Positions 1-7,526 of a DNA stretch of 8,953 nucleotides are shown here, piece after piece (within the stretch, counting starts at the first letter, position 1; the number at the start of each line of letters is the position of its first letter). The stretch is from JBMYYE01 sp049609065 (GTDB lineage: Bacteria; Pseudomonadota; Alphaproteobacteria; Rhodobacterales; Rhodobacteraceae), in the NCBI GenBank assembly GCA_049609065.1, contig JBMYYE010000103.1:1-8953 (forward strand), given 5' to 3'. The notes beneath the pieces are model-generated. The model was not told the DNA's origin and ran no database searches. It saw nothing but the letters and a program-made list of their open reading frames with translations. A program made the position numbers and the translations under genes.

Positions 1-2
1 TC

Positions 3-1211
3 ATGACACATATTCGCTTCTTATCTTCGGATACGCCGCCCCATACGTTCACGCTCATACTGACCTCTGCAATTGCGGCGCTTTCGATGAACTTGTTTTT
101 ACCGTCGCTACCAGCAATGGCCGCCTATTTTGAGGCCCCGTATGGTGTCGTCCAGCTTTCTGTGGCGCTCTACTTGGTGATCACGGCAATTTTCCAACTG
201 TTCATCGGCCCGCTATCTGATCGCCATGGGCGCCGCAAAGTGATGCTCTGGTCGATTGTGATCTTTGCCATCGCCTCACTTGGGGCGACGTTATCGACGC
301 ATATCATTCCCTTTTTGATCTTTCGCATGTGCCAAGGGGCGATCGTCACGGGTATGGTGCTTTCGCGGGCCATTGTACGCGATCTCTATGACACGGAAAA
401 AGCCGCGTCCATGGTGGGCTATGTCACCATGGGCCAAGCCGTCGCCCCCATGTTCGCCCCAGCCATTGGCGGACAATTGCAGGCACATTTTGGCTGGCAG
501 GCCAACTTTGCCGCCCTCACGTTTTTAGGCATCTTTCTCTTTTGGCTCGTGCGCCAAGATTTGGGCGAAACAAAACCCGCAGGCGCAGGCCAAGGCCGAT
601 CCTTTGACAACATCGCCACGCTTTTTAAATCCCAAAGGTTTTGGGGCTATGTCCTTGCATCTGGCTTATCTGCAGGCGCGTTTTTCACCTATTTAGGGAG
701 CGCGCCTTTCATCGGATCTGAACTCTACGGATTAAGCCCAGAACGCCTTGGGGCCTATTTCGGCGCCCCCGCCATTGGGTATTTTCTTGGCAATTTCATA
801 TCTGGCCTTTACGCCGCGCGCATTGGGATCAACCGCATGGTGATGACAGGATCCACCGTTGTGACCCTTGGATGTGGTGCGTCACTTTTACTGTTTAAGC
901 TGGGATATGGAAGCGTCGAAAGCTTCTTTGCGTTTGTCACCTGTGTTGGGCTCGGAAATGGATTATCGATCCCATCCGCCACCTCTGGTGCGCTCTCCGT
1001 GCGTCCAGATTTGGCAGGCACGGCATCAGGGCTCGGAGGATCGATTATGATTTTCATTGGGGCGGCGCTTTCGTCCCTTGCAGGGGCATTGCTCAGCCAT
1101 GAAACGGGTCCGTTTCCGGCGCTCTGGCTGATGTTTTTATGTGGGGTTGGCTCCGTCATCGCGACATCTTTTGTGCTTTGGCGCGCCCATGAAATCAAAC
1201 GGGGGGCATGA
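3..1211 (+). CDS. MFS drug-resistance transporter, Bcr/CflA (DHA1) type
   Basis: Inner-membrane proton-coupled exporter of the major facilitator superfamily; its substrate cannot be read from sequence. The 402-residue protein has the usual length and hydrophobic pattern of a 12-helix Bcr/CflA carrier. The first helix (about 17-38) ends in LFLPSLPAMA, typical of this subfamily. MFS motif A is GPLSDRHGRRK at residues 69-79, between helices 2 and 3. RAIVRDLYD at 122-130 matches the conserved cytoplasmic stretch after helix 4 of Bcr-like carriers, and APAIGG at 152-157 fits the helix 5 antiporter region. The start is the first ATG in the window, only two bases from the edge, so the promoter, ribosome site and any earlier start cannot be judged. 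The stop overlaps the next gene's start by four bases (ATGA), implying co-translation with the regulator. Family call is firm; transported compound is unknown. Confidence 0.88.
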   Translation: MTHIRFLSSDTPPHTFTLILTSAIAALSMNLFLPSLPAMAAYFEAPYGVVQLSVALYLVITAIFQLFIGPLSDRHGRRKVMLWSIVIFAIASLGATLSTHIIPFLIFRMCQGAIVTGMVLSRAIVRDLYDTEKAASMVGYVTMGQAVAPMFAPAIGGQLQAHFGWQANFAALTFLGIFLFWLVRQDLGETKPAGAGQGRSFDNIATLFKSQRFWGYVLASGLSAGAFFTYLGSAPFIGSELYGLSPERLGAYFGAPAIGYFLGNFISGLYAARIGINRMVMTGSTVVTLGCGASLLLFKLGYGSVESFFAFVTCVGLGNGLSIPSATSGALSVRPDLAGTASGLGGSIMIFIGAALSSLAGALLSHETGPFPALWLMFLCGVGSVIATSFVLWRAHEIKRGA

Positions 1212-2605
1212 AGATGGCGACACAGAAACTCTATGCAGGTGGCAAGCTTCGTGAAGTCAGACAGCGACTTGGCCTCACCCAAAAAGAATTTGCCGCAAAA
1301 CTCGGCGTGAGCCTGCCTTACGCGAACCAAATGGAAAAAAACAACAGGCCGATTTCAACGGGTGTTGTGTTGGCTTTGGCTCAGGAATTTGGCTTTGATG
1401 TGGCGGAGCTTTCGACAGGGGATGCCGAACGTTTGGTGAGTGATATGCGCGAAGCCATCGCCGATCCTGTTTTCAAGGATATCGATCCGCCTTTGGCTGA
1501 TTTACGGCTCGCCGCATCAAATGCCCCGACCCTCGCACGGGCGTTTTTGGAATTGCACAGCGCCTATCGCCAGACCCAAGAACGGCTTGCCTCCCTTGAT
1601 GAGGCTTTGGGCCGCCAAGGTGGACAATCCAACCTCAGCCCATGGGAGGAGGTCCGCGATTTTTTCCATTATTGCGATAACTATATCGATTCCATTGACC
1701 ACGCCGCAGAACATTTTGCGGCCAAAGGCCCCGATCCTGAGCAACTCGCCGTGGAGGAATTGCGCACGCATGGCATTCGGGTGGTCTATTCCGATCGAAC
1801 CGAAATGCGTAGATATGACGAAGAGAGTAAAACGCTCACCCTTGGGGCGCGTGCCCCGCGGGCAACGCGGCGCTTTCAAATTCTCTATCAACTTGCACTT
1901 CTGACACAAAATAATCTGCTTGAGGCCACGCTCGACTTTGCGCGATTTCAAACCGGTGAAGCCCGTGCCATCGCAAAAATTGGCTTAACCAATTATTTCG
2001 CCGGGGCCGCGCTCATGCCCTATGGGTTATTTTTGGAAACCGCACGTGACACACGTCATGATCTCGAACGGCTCGCCGATCGATTTGGCGCATCCATTGA
2101 GCAAGTGGCGCATCGCCTATCAACCCTGCAGCGACCAGGTGCCAAGGGTGTGCCTTTCTTCTTTGTCCGCGTCGATCAAGCGGGCACAATCACAAAACGG
2201 CACTCCACAACGCGGCTACAATTTGCGCGTTTTGGCGGGGCGTGCCCCCTTTGGAATGTGCACCGCGCGTTTGAAACGCCTGGGCGATTTTTGCGGCAGC
2301 TGGCCGAAACCCCGGACGGGCGGCGCTACTTTTGCCTCGCGCGGGATGTGTCAAAATCTGGGGGATCATATGATGCCCCTGTTCAGCGCTATGCCATTGG
2401 ACTTGGGTGCGAGATCACCCATGCGGATGCGCTTATTTATGCGGATGAATTTGATGTGAATAACACTAAGAATTTTGAGCCGATCGGGATTTCATGCCGC
2501 ATTTGCGAACGCACGAATTGCCACCAACGTTCGGTTCCGCCTCTTGAGCGCAGCCTCAACATCAACCCAACTTCTCGTGGATTATTGCCCTATGAAATCG
2601 AATAA
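1208..2605 (+). CDS. XRE-family transcriptional regulator, short-chain acyl (ScfR/RamB/PccR-like) type
   Basis: DNA-binding regulator of 465 residues. An N-terminal XRE helix-turn-helix (about 10-67, LREVRQRLGLTQKEFAAKLGVSLPYANQMEKN region) is followed by a long sensor region. That region resembles the IrrE/ImmA-like plus DUF2083 architecture of regulators such as RamB and PccR, which respond to acetate or propionate metabolism. The place where IrrE peptidases carry HExxH reads FQILYQL here (223-229), so no zinc protease activity is expected. Near the C-terminus is a C-x2-C-x4-C cluster (Cys430, 433, 438) with the family-like text GISCRICER. It overlaps the MFS stop by four bases; a second ATG at 1214 sits better behind the G-run at 1201-1206 and could be the true start (two residues shorter). 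Its position between an exporter and a hydrolase suggests local control of that operon, which is inference; the ligand is unknown. Confidence 0.85.
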   Translation: MKMATQKLYAGGKLREVRQRLGLTQKEFAAKLGVSLPYANQMEKNNRPISTGVVLALAQEFGFDVAELSTGDAERLVSDMREAIADPVFKDIDPPLADLRLAASNAPTLARAFLELHSAYRQTQERLASLDEALGRQGGQSNLSPWEEVRDFFHYCDNYIDSIDHAAEHFAAKGPDPEQLAVEELRTHGIRVVYSDRTEMRRYDEESKTLTLGARAPRATRRFQILYQLALLTQNNLLEATLDFARFQTGEARAIAKIGLTNYFAGAALMPYGLFLETARDTRHDLERLADRFGASIEQVAHRLSTLQRPGAKGVPFFFVRVDQAGTITKRHSTTRLQFARFGGACPLWNVHRAFETPGRFLRQLAETPDGRRYFCLARDVSKSGGSYDAPVQRYAIGLGCEITHADALIYADEFDVNNTKNFEPIGISCRICERTNCHQRSVPPLERSLNINPTSRGLLPYEIE

Positions 2606-3407
2606 GTTGCGCTTTCTTCTTGTCTTGGCCCTTTTGGTGATCGGGATCGTTTCGCTCTTTGATAATGCAGAGCGCGCATTAATTTACGCGTTTGACGACA
2701 CCCATGTCACACCACAAAACGCAGGCGCCAAAGGGTTCAAAGAAGAAACGCTCACACAAGAGGATGAGACACTCCTCGCGTGGTATCATCCGCCCCGCAG
2801 CGGCAAACCAACGGTGCTGTATTTTCACGGTAATGCCGGCAATCTGGCCACGCGCACGAGCCGTTTTAACTGGCTGACCTATCATGGGTACGGGGTTCTT
2901 GCGCCCGCTTACCGCGGTTCATCAGGGTCCACAGGTCGCCCAAATGAGGCCCGCCTCACAAAGGATGCTGAGATGTGGCTAAAGCACCTTTTGGCCAAAT
3001 CCCCAAAATCAATTGTCCTTTATGGGGAAAGCTTGGGCACAGGGGTGGCGGTGAAAATCGCCGCGCGGCAACATCCGGCGTCACGCCCCATCCGCGCCAT
3101 GATTTTGGAAGCGCCCTACACCTCTATTCCTGATATTTTGATGCATATTTCAGATGGCTTCGCCCCCCTTGCTCGCGTGTTAAACGAACACTGGGACAGC
3201 AAATCCAAAATCGCGGATGTGACTGTGCCACTTTTAATTTTGCATGGCCAAAAAGATAAGGTTATTCCAATTGAACATGGCCGCGCCCTATTTGACGCGG
3301 CCATGTCGAAAGACAAACAGTTTTTCGATCCCCGAAATGGCACCCATACAAATGTGCTCCAATCTGGGGGGGATCAGGTTCTCAAACGCTTCTTAGCGCG
3401 CTTTTAG
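2592..3407 (+). CDS. membrane-anchored alpha/beta hydrolase (BEM46/YfhR-like)
   Basis: Predicted serine hydrolase of 271 residues with the classical alpha/beta fold. One uncleaved-looking hydrophobic segment (about 5-23, LRFLLVLALLVIGIVSLF) should anchor it to the inner membrane with the catalytic domain outside. The oxyanion-side motif YFHGNAGN is followed by the nucleophile elbow GESLG with Ser147, then Asp222 in HGQKDKVIP and His252 in NGTHTN, completing a Ser-Asp-His triad. I place the start at 2592: the open frame runs back to an ATG at 2475, but those 39 extra residues are uncharacteristic and only mirror the regulator's coding sequence, whereas 2592 puts the hydrophobic anchor at the N-terminus. 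This start overlaps the regulator's end by 14 bases without a strong ribosome site, so translational coupling is likely. Substrate is unknown; esterase or thioesterase-like activity is a guess. Confidence 0.85.
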   Translation: MKSNKLRFLLVLALLVIGIVSLFDNAERALIYAFDDTHVTPQNAGAKGFKEETLTQEDETLLAWYHPPRSGKPTVLYFHGNAGNLATRTSRFNWLTYHGYGVLAPAYRGSSGSTGRPNEARLTKDAEMWLKHLLAKSPKSIVLYGESLGTGVAVKIAARQHPASRPIRAMILEAPYTSIPDILMHISDGFAPLARVLNEHWDSKSKIADVTVPLLILHGQKDKVIPIEHGRALFDAAMSKDKQFFDPRNGTHTNVLQSGGDQVLKRFLARF

Positions 3408-3640
3408 CCCTGCAAAATTGTATAAAGCTCATCCTTGAGCGCCATACGGTTTTTGCGCATTTCAACCATATGTGTATCATCGGTTGGTTCCACATCTGTT
3501 TCGGCGCGATGCACTGCACGGTTCAACTCATGATATTCCTCAAAGAGTTTTGCAAAATGCGCATTGTTCACTTTGAGATCGTGGATTTTGTCGGCCATTT
3601 CTGGAAATTCTTCGGCCAATTCATGGGGGGTATGAGACAT
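3404..3640 (-). CDS. YdcH family (DUF465) small protein
   Basis: A 78-residue charged, helical protein matching the YdcH/DUF465 family: a helical hairpin with the pattern ELNRAVHRAETD in the middle and RKNRMALKDEL near the end, equivalent to the conserved LKK-R-LKDE segment. No signal peptide, membrane segment or catalytic motif is visible, and the molecular role of the family is not established. The start is supported by an AGGAG ribosome site (plus-strand complement at 3647-3651) six bases upstream. Its stop overlaps the hydrolase stop on the other strand (shared bases 3404-3407), so the two genes converge with no spacer. It lies 91 bases downstream of betA on the same strand and might receive read-through from the bet operon, but nothing suggests a role in choline metabolism. 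Confidence 0.85.
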   Translation of the reverse strand: MSHTPHELAEEFPEMADKIHDLKVNNAHFAKLFEEYHELNRAVHRAETDVEPTDDTHMVEMRKNRMALKDELYTILQG

Positions 3641-3644
3641 AGAT

Positions 3645-3675
3645 AGCTCCTCTCGCGTCTGCTTCGTGAGGAGCT
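3645..3675 (-). promoter_or_regulatory. inverted repeat masking the ydcH ribosome binding site
   Basis: AGCTCCTC at 3645-3652 and GAGGAGCT at 3668-3675 form a perfect eight-base inverted repeat with a 15-base loop. In the leftward ydcH transcript the upstream arm reads AGCUCCUC and the downstream arm GAGGAGCU, which contains the AGGAG ribosome site. A transcript starting upstream of 3675 could therefore fold so that the ribosome site is paired. There is no T-rich tail in the leftward direction, so it does not look like a terminator for betA. A protein operator is an alternative reading. The repeat itself is certain; the regulatory role is inferred. Confidence 0.45.
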
Positions 3676-3731
3676 TAGATCGAACGCAAATTGCCCACTT
3701 TGACAGGGATCAACATCGCGCCAAACTTTTA

Positions 3732-5390
3732 CTATCTTTGTGCGGTTTTCCAATGGGGATGGATCCACGGCGTTGACATATCACGCGGCAATAAGCCTTG
3801 CCCTAAAATGTGATCCGCCGCTTTTTCACCTGTCATGATCGACGGCCCATTGAGATTTCCATTCGGGATCTGTGGAAAAATTGAACTATCTGCAACGCGA
3901 AGCCCTGACACCCCGATCACGCGACATTCTGGATCCACAACGGCCATCGGATCTTCAACCGCACCCATGCGACATGTGCCACATGGATGATAGGCGCTTT
4001 CGGCCTCATCACGGATAAACGCGTCAAGCTGCGCATCGGTTTGGAGTGCCTCGCCTGGTTGAATTTCATGCTTCACATAAGGTGCAAAGGCGTCTTGTCC
4101 AAAAATTTCGCGCGTCAGGCGAATGCATGTTCGGAAATCTTCCCAATCCTTTTCATGCGACATGTAATTAAACACGATTTTTGGCGCTGTTTCAGGGTCA
4201 CAATCCGCAAGCGTGACTTCGCCACGTGACGGCGAACGCATAGGACCAACATGGGCCTGAAACCCATGGCCTTCTGAGGCCACTTTGCCATCATAGCGCA
4301 CCGCGATTGGTAAGAAATGGTACTGAATATCTGGGTATTCCACGCCCGCCTGCGTGCGAATAAACGCAGCGGATTCGAATTGATTTGACGCCCCAAGCCC
4401 CGCTTTGGTCAAAAGCCACTGCAGCCCGATGCGCGCTTTGGAGAACAAATTCCAATACCGGTAAAGCGTGATTTTCTGTTTTGACGCGTATTGGAAATAG
4501 AACTCAAGGTGATCTTGCAGGTTCTTTCCCACACCGGGACGATCGATAAGCACATCAATCCCATGCGCCTTGAGCTGATCTTTGGGACCAATCCCCGACA
4601 ACATCAAAAGCTTCGGGGAATTGATCGCAGAAGCGGCTAAGATCACTTCGGCAGACGCGGGTATCACTTCGATTTTGCCGTTGCGCTCGACCTCGACACC
4701 TGTTGCGCGGCCATTTTTGATCACCACTTTTCGCGCAAAGGCACGGATAAGCGTCACGTTCCCCGTTTTTTGTGCAGGGCGCAAATACGCGTTGGCCGCA
4801 GACCACCGCCGCCCACGCCACACCGTTTGCTCCATCGGGCCGAAGCCTTCTTGCTTTTCGCCATTGTAATCATCGGTTTTTTCATAGCCGGCCTGAACAC
4901 CCGCATCGACAAACGCTTGATAAAGGGGATTGCGTCTTGGGCCGCGTGTGACATGCAGGGGGCCGCGGCGGCCGCGCCATGTTTTGTCACCGCCATGGCC
5001 GCTCGAATGCCAGCTTTCCATGCGCTTAAAATACGGCAAGACATCTTTATAGGACCAACCCGTCGCCCCCAAATCATGCCATGTATCATAGTCACGCGCA
5101 TGCCCGCGCACATACACCATCCCATTAATGGAACTGGAACCGCCGACCACTTTGCCACGCGGCGTGACGAGTTTTCGCCCCCCCAAATTAGGTTCGGGTT
5201 CAGATTTAAATCCCCAATCATAAAGCCCCATATTCATCGGATATGACAGGGCCGCAGGCATTTGAATAAACGGCCCCATATCCGTTCCGCCATGTTCAAT
5301 TATGGTGATTTTCTTACCAGCCTCCGCCAAACGATACGCCATGGCGCAGCCCGCAGAGCCCGCGCCGACAATTACATATTCAGCTTGCAT
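3732..5390 (-). CDS. betA: choline dehydrogenase BetA
   Basis: FAD-dependent GMC oxidoreductase that oxidises choline to betaine aldehyde, normally membrane-associated and feeding electrons to the respiratory chain. The 552 residues are close to the E. coli enzyme (about 556). The Rossmann ADP-binding motif GAGSAGCAMAYRLAE begins at residue 9. GMC signature 1 is around 79-96 (GKVVGGSSSINGMVYVRG) and signature 2 around 254-268 (ending SGIGP). The active-site pair appears as His468 in YHPCGTCRMG and Asn512 in NGNLNGPS, 44 residues apart as in choline oxidase (His466/Asn510). It follows betB by 21 bases with an AAGGA ribosome site, so it is the last gene of betI-betB-betA. No intrinsic terminator was seen in the 91 bases before ydcH. 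Other GMC alcohol dehydrogenases are similar, but the neighbours make BetA nearly certain. Confidence 0.95.
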   Translation of the reverse strand: MQAEYVIVGAGSAGCAMAYRLAEAGKKITIIEHGGTDMGPFIQMPAALSYPMNMGLYDWGFKSEPEPNLGGRKLVTPRGKVVGGSSSINGMVYVRGHARDYDTWHDLGATGWSYKDVLPYFKRMESWHSSGHGGDKTWRGRRGPLHVTRGPRRNPLYQAFVDAGVQAGYEKTDDYNGEKQEGFGPMEQTVWRGRRWSAANAYLRPAQKTGNVTLIRAFARKVVIKNGRATGVEVERNGKIEVIPASAEVILAASAINSPKLLMLSGIGPKDQLKAHGIDVLIDRPGVGKNLQDHLEFYFQYASKQKITLYRYWNLFSKARIGLQWLLTKAGLGASNQFESAAFIRTQAGVEYPDIQYHFLPIAVRYDGKVASEGHGFQAHVGPMRSPSRGEVTLADCDPETAPKIVFNYMSHEKDWEDFRTCIRLTREIFGQDAFAPYVKHEIQPGEALQTDAQLDAFIRDEAESAYHPCGTCRMGAVEDPMAVVDPECRVIGVSGLRVADSSIFPQIPNGNLNGPSIMTGEKAADHILGQGLLPRDMSTPWIHPHWKTAQR

Positions 5391-5411
5391 TTTGACTGTC
5401 CTTTTAACCGG

Positions 5412-6884
5412 CTAAAACGGGGCTTCTACGTCATTCATGGCGACATAAACCGTTTTCAACTCAGAAAAATGCGCAATAGCGTTTTTCGAATTTTCGCGCC
5501 CGACACCCGACATTTTTGACCCGCCAAATGGGGCCTCAACCGGGGCGAGGTTATAGGTATTGATGTAGGTCGTCCCTGCTTCAAAACCTGCCACAATACG
5601 ATGGGCGCGCTTGATGTCATTGGTAAACACACCCGCAGCCAATCCAAATTCCGTATCATTCGCGCGCGCCAAGACTTCGTCTTCGTCTTCGAAATCAAAA
5701 ACCGCCATCACTGGGCCGAAGATTTCCTCACGCGCAATTTTCATATCATCCGTGACATCAGAAAAGACGGTTGGTTGAATATAGAACCCGTCCCCCGCAA
5801 TCGCCGCACCACCATAAGAGAGCGTTGCACCTTCGTCTTTCGCCGATTGGATATAGTCCAAAACGATCGCCCGTTGCGCCGCAGACACCATGGGGCCGAA
5901 ACTTGTTGTTTCATCCATAGGGTCGCCAATCACTGCATCATCGAGGCGTTCTGTGAGGCGCTTTAAAAAGGCGTCTTTGATGTGTTTGTGCACGAAGACC
6001 CGCGTCCCGTTGGAGCACACTTGACCCGAAGAATAGAAATTCGCCAAGATCGCGCCAGAAACTGCATTTTCCACATCTGCGTCCTCAAAAATGATGAGAG
6101 GTGATTTTCCACCCAGTTCCATCGTCACGTGCTTCATTTCAGCCGCCGCTGCCGCGTAAACTTTCTTACCCGTGGGAACCGACCCCGTCAGCGACACTTT
6201 CGCCACCCGCGGATCTGTGACGAGCTTTGCGCCAACGTCCCCGATGCCTTGGATCACGTTATAGACGCCTTTTGGGGCGCCTGCTTCGATCAAGATTTCA
6301 GCCACTTTTAGCGCTGATAAAGGTGTCATTTCGGACGGTTTAAACACCATCGTATTGCCACAGGCCAAGGCTGGCGCGCCCTTCCAGCATGCGATTTGTG
6401 TTGGGTAATTCCACGCGCCGATGCCAACGCACACGCCCAAGGCTTCGCGGATTGTATAAACAAAATCACCCCCCGCGAGCGGGATATGTTCCCCTGTTAC
6501 AGCCCCCGCGAGGCCGCCAAAATATTCAAGCGCATCCGCCCCAGACGTTGCATCGACCACAAGCGTTTCTTGCATCGGCTTTCCGGTATCCATGGTTTCA
6601 ATCACGGACAAATCATAGTTGCGGTCCCGCATGATATCGGCGGCTTTGCGCAAAATACGCCCGCGCTCTGTGCCCGTCATCGCAGCCCAGTCCTTTTGCG
6701 CGGCTTTCGCGGCATTTAAAGCTTGATCCACAATTGCAGGTGTCGCGGCGTAGACCGTGCCGATCACCTCACCTGTTGCTGGATAGATAACATCAATGGG
6801 GGTACCAGATGTGTCTTCGACATATCGCCCATTGATAAAATGGCTGGCGATTGGTTTCGCGGCATGTTTCGCAAGTTGGCTCAT
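5412..6884 (-). CDS. betB: betaine aldehyde dehydrogenase BetB
   Basis: Cytoplasmic NAD(P)-dependent aldehyde dehydrogenase that converts betaine aldehyde to glycine betaine, the second step after BetA. The length of 490 residues equals that of E. coli BetB. The expected landmarks are present in order: the oxyanion Asn159 in WNYP, the cofactor-binding GSVPTG at 235-240, the general base Glu256 in MELGGKSP, the nucleophile Cys290 in SSGQVCSNGTR, and the C-terminal PFGGSKMSGVGREN segment. The text YINTYNLAPVEAPFGG is characteristic of the BetB branch rather than of general aldehyde dehydrogenases. It starts six bases after the betI stop; the ribosome site there is weak (a GAAG inside the betI end), so coupling to betI translation is likely. 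All catalytic residues are intact. Confidence 0.95.
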   Translation of the reverse strand: MSQLAKHAAKPIASHFINGRYVEDTSGTPIDVIYPATGEVIGTVYAATPAIVDQALNAAKAAQKDWAAMTGTERGRILRKAADIMRDRNYDLSVIETMDTGKPMQETLVVDATSGADALEYFGGLAGAVTGEHIPLAGGDFVYTIREALGVCVGIGAWNYPTQIACWKGAPALACGNTMVFKPSEMTPLSALKVAEILIEAGAPKGVYNVIQGIGDVGAKLVTDPRVAKVSLTGSVPTGKKVYAAAAAEMKHVTMELGGKSPLIIFEDADVENAVSGAILANFYSSGQVCSNGTRVFVHKHIKDAFLKRLTERLDDAVIGDPMDETTSFGPMVSAAQRAIVLDYIQSAKDEGATLSYGGAAIAGDGFYIQPTVFSDVTDDMKIAREEIFGPVMAVFDFEDEDEVLARANDTEFGLAAGVFTNDIKRAHRIVAGFEAGTTYINTYNLAPVEAPFGGSKMSGVGRENSKNAIAHFSELKTVYVAMNDVEAPF

Positions 6885-6890
6885 TGGGAT

Positions 6891-7481
6891 TTACTTCACA
6901 TCTAAGGAGGATTGTATAAGGACATCGAACTGTCCCATGATCATATCAACAGCCGCATCAGAAGATGGCATATGCGCGCCGAGCGATTGGCGCAGATAAA
7001 GCCCGTCAATCAAGGCCGCGATCATATCCGCCGTGTCGTGGCATTTTTCGCCAACAAGTGGGCGCAGAGCATAGACAAGGTTCGAATGCAGCCGGCCGTG
7101 ATATATACGCAAAAGCGCGCGCGCCTCAGGCTTGTTTTGGGCCAAAGCATAAAAATTGAGCCACGCCGAAATCACATCTGGTTGAAAGTTTTCGGCATCA
7201 AAACTGGCACGCACAATGGCATCGACACGTTCATACGGGCTCTGCGCCGCGCGCAGTAATGGCCGTAGATATGTCCCACAAGACAGCACAATATGGCGCA
7301 TTGCGGCTAAGAAAATCTGATCTTTTCCACCAAAGTAATGATGCGCCAAGGCTGATGACATTCCGGCCCGACGCGCAATTTTGCTCACCGTGACATCAAG
7401 GGTTCCACAGTGGCCGATTTCCGCGATCGTCGCTTTTACTAACGCGTCTCGCCTGATAGGCTCCATCCCAAGTTTTGGCAT
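6891..7481 (-). CDS. betI: choline-responsive TetR-family repressor BetI
   Basis: Transcriptional repressor of choline oxidation genes, released from DNA when choline is present. The 196-residue protein matches BetI in length (E. coli 195) and opens with MPKLGMEPIRRDALVKAT, nearly the same N-terminal text as other BetI proteins. The TetR helix-turn-helix spans about residues 24-51 (TLDVTVSKIARRAGMSSALAHHYFGGKDQI). In the ligand domain NLVYALRPL and AALIDGLYLRQSLGAH correspond to the conserved BetI NLVSEFRR and AALIDGLWLRAAL stretches. A GAGG ribosome site (complement at 7487-7490) lies five bases before the ATG. It is first in betI-betB-betA and divergent from choX across 81 bases, so it can regulate both itself and the transporter from one site. 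Confidence 0.95.
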   Translation of the reverse strand: MPKLGMEPIRRDALVKATIAEIGHCGTLDVTVSKIARRAGMSSALAHHYFGGKDQIFLAAMRHIVLSCGTYLRPLLRAAQSPYERVDAIVRASFDAENFQPDVISAWLNFYALAQNKPEARALLRIYHGRLHSNLVYALRPLVGEKCHDTADMIAALIDGLYLRQSLGAHMPSSDAAVDMIMGQFDVLIQSSLDVK

Positions 7482-7497
7482 CTTTTCCTCAAATCAG

Positions 7498-7526
7498 TTG
7501 CTATTTGAAACTTGATCTATTTTAAT
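7498..7526 (+). promoter_or_regulatory. candidate sigma-70-type promoter of choX
   Basis: TTGCTA (7498-7503, four of six consensus matches) and TTTAAT (7521-7526, five of six) are separated by 17 bases. Transcription would then begin near 7533, about 30 bases before the choX ATG. The -10 box falls inside the palindrome at 7522-7541, as expected for a promoter blocked by a bound repressor. For the leftward betI promoter I see a good -35-like TTGACG inside the same palindrome but no convincing -10, so I do not place it. Prediction by eye only. Confidence 0.4.

Noticed and set aside
809..1330. 173-codon open frame antisense to the MFS gene end and regulator start
   Set aside because: Low-complexity composition, no recognisable motif, and fully explained as a shadow of two overlapping real genes.
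2475..2591. 39-codon N-terminal extension of the hydrolase from an ATG at 2475
   Set aside because: It mirrors the regulator's coding sequence in another frame, lacks family resemblance, and would place the membrane anchor internally; 2592 is the better start.
3568..3768. 66-codon leftward open frame bridging betA and ydcH
   Set aside because: Its second half is the ydcH start read in another frame and its first part is the betA end; it has no ribosome site of note.
4960..4980. GC-rich palindromic GCGGCCGC cluster in betA
   Set aside because: Explained by consecutive Arg/Gly codons (WRGRRGP); no stem with a regulatory position.
4754..5246. 155- and 158-codon open frames overlapping betA on both strands
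   Set aside because: Both are inside intact betA, carry no domain features and are out-of-frame readings of its codons.
5673..5692. Short CTTCGT tandem repeat within betB
   Set aside because: Encodes an acidic FEDEDEV stretch in a conserved-length protein; too short and in frame to suggest phase variation.
6904..6910. Consensus AAGGAGG on the plus strand inside the betI end
   Set aside because: No credible rightward start follows at proper spacing; the bases encode betI residues on the other strand.
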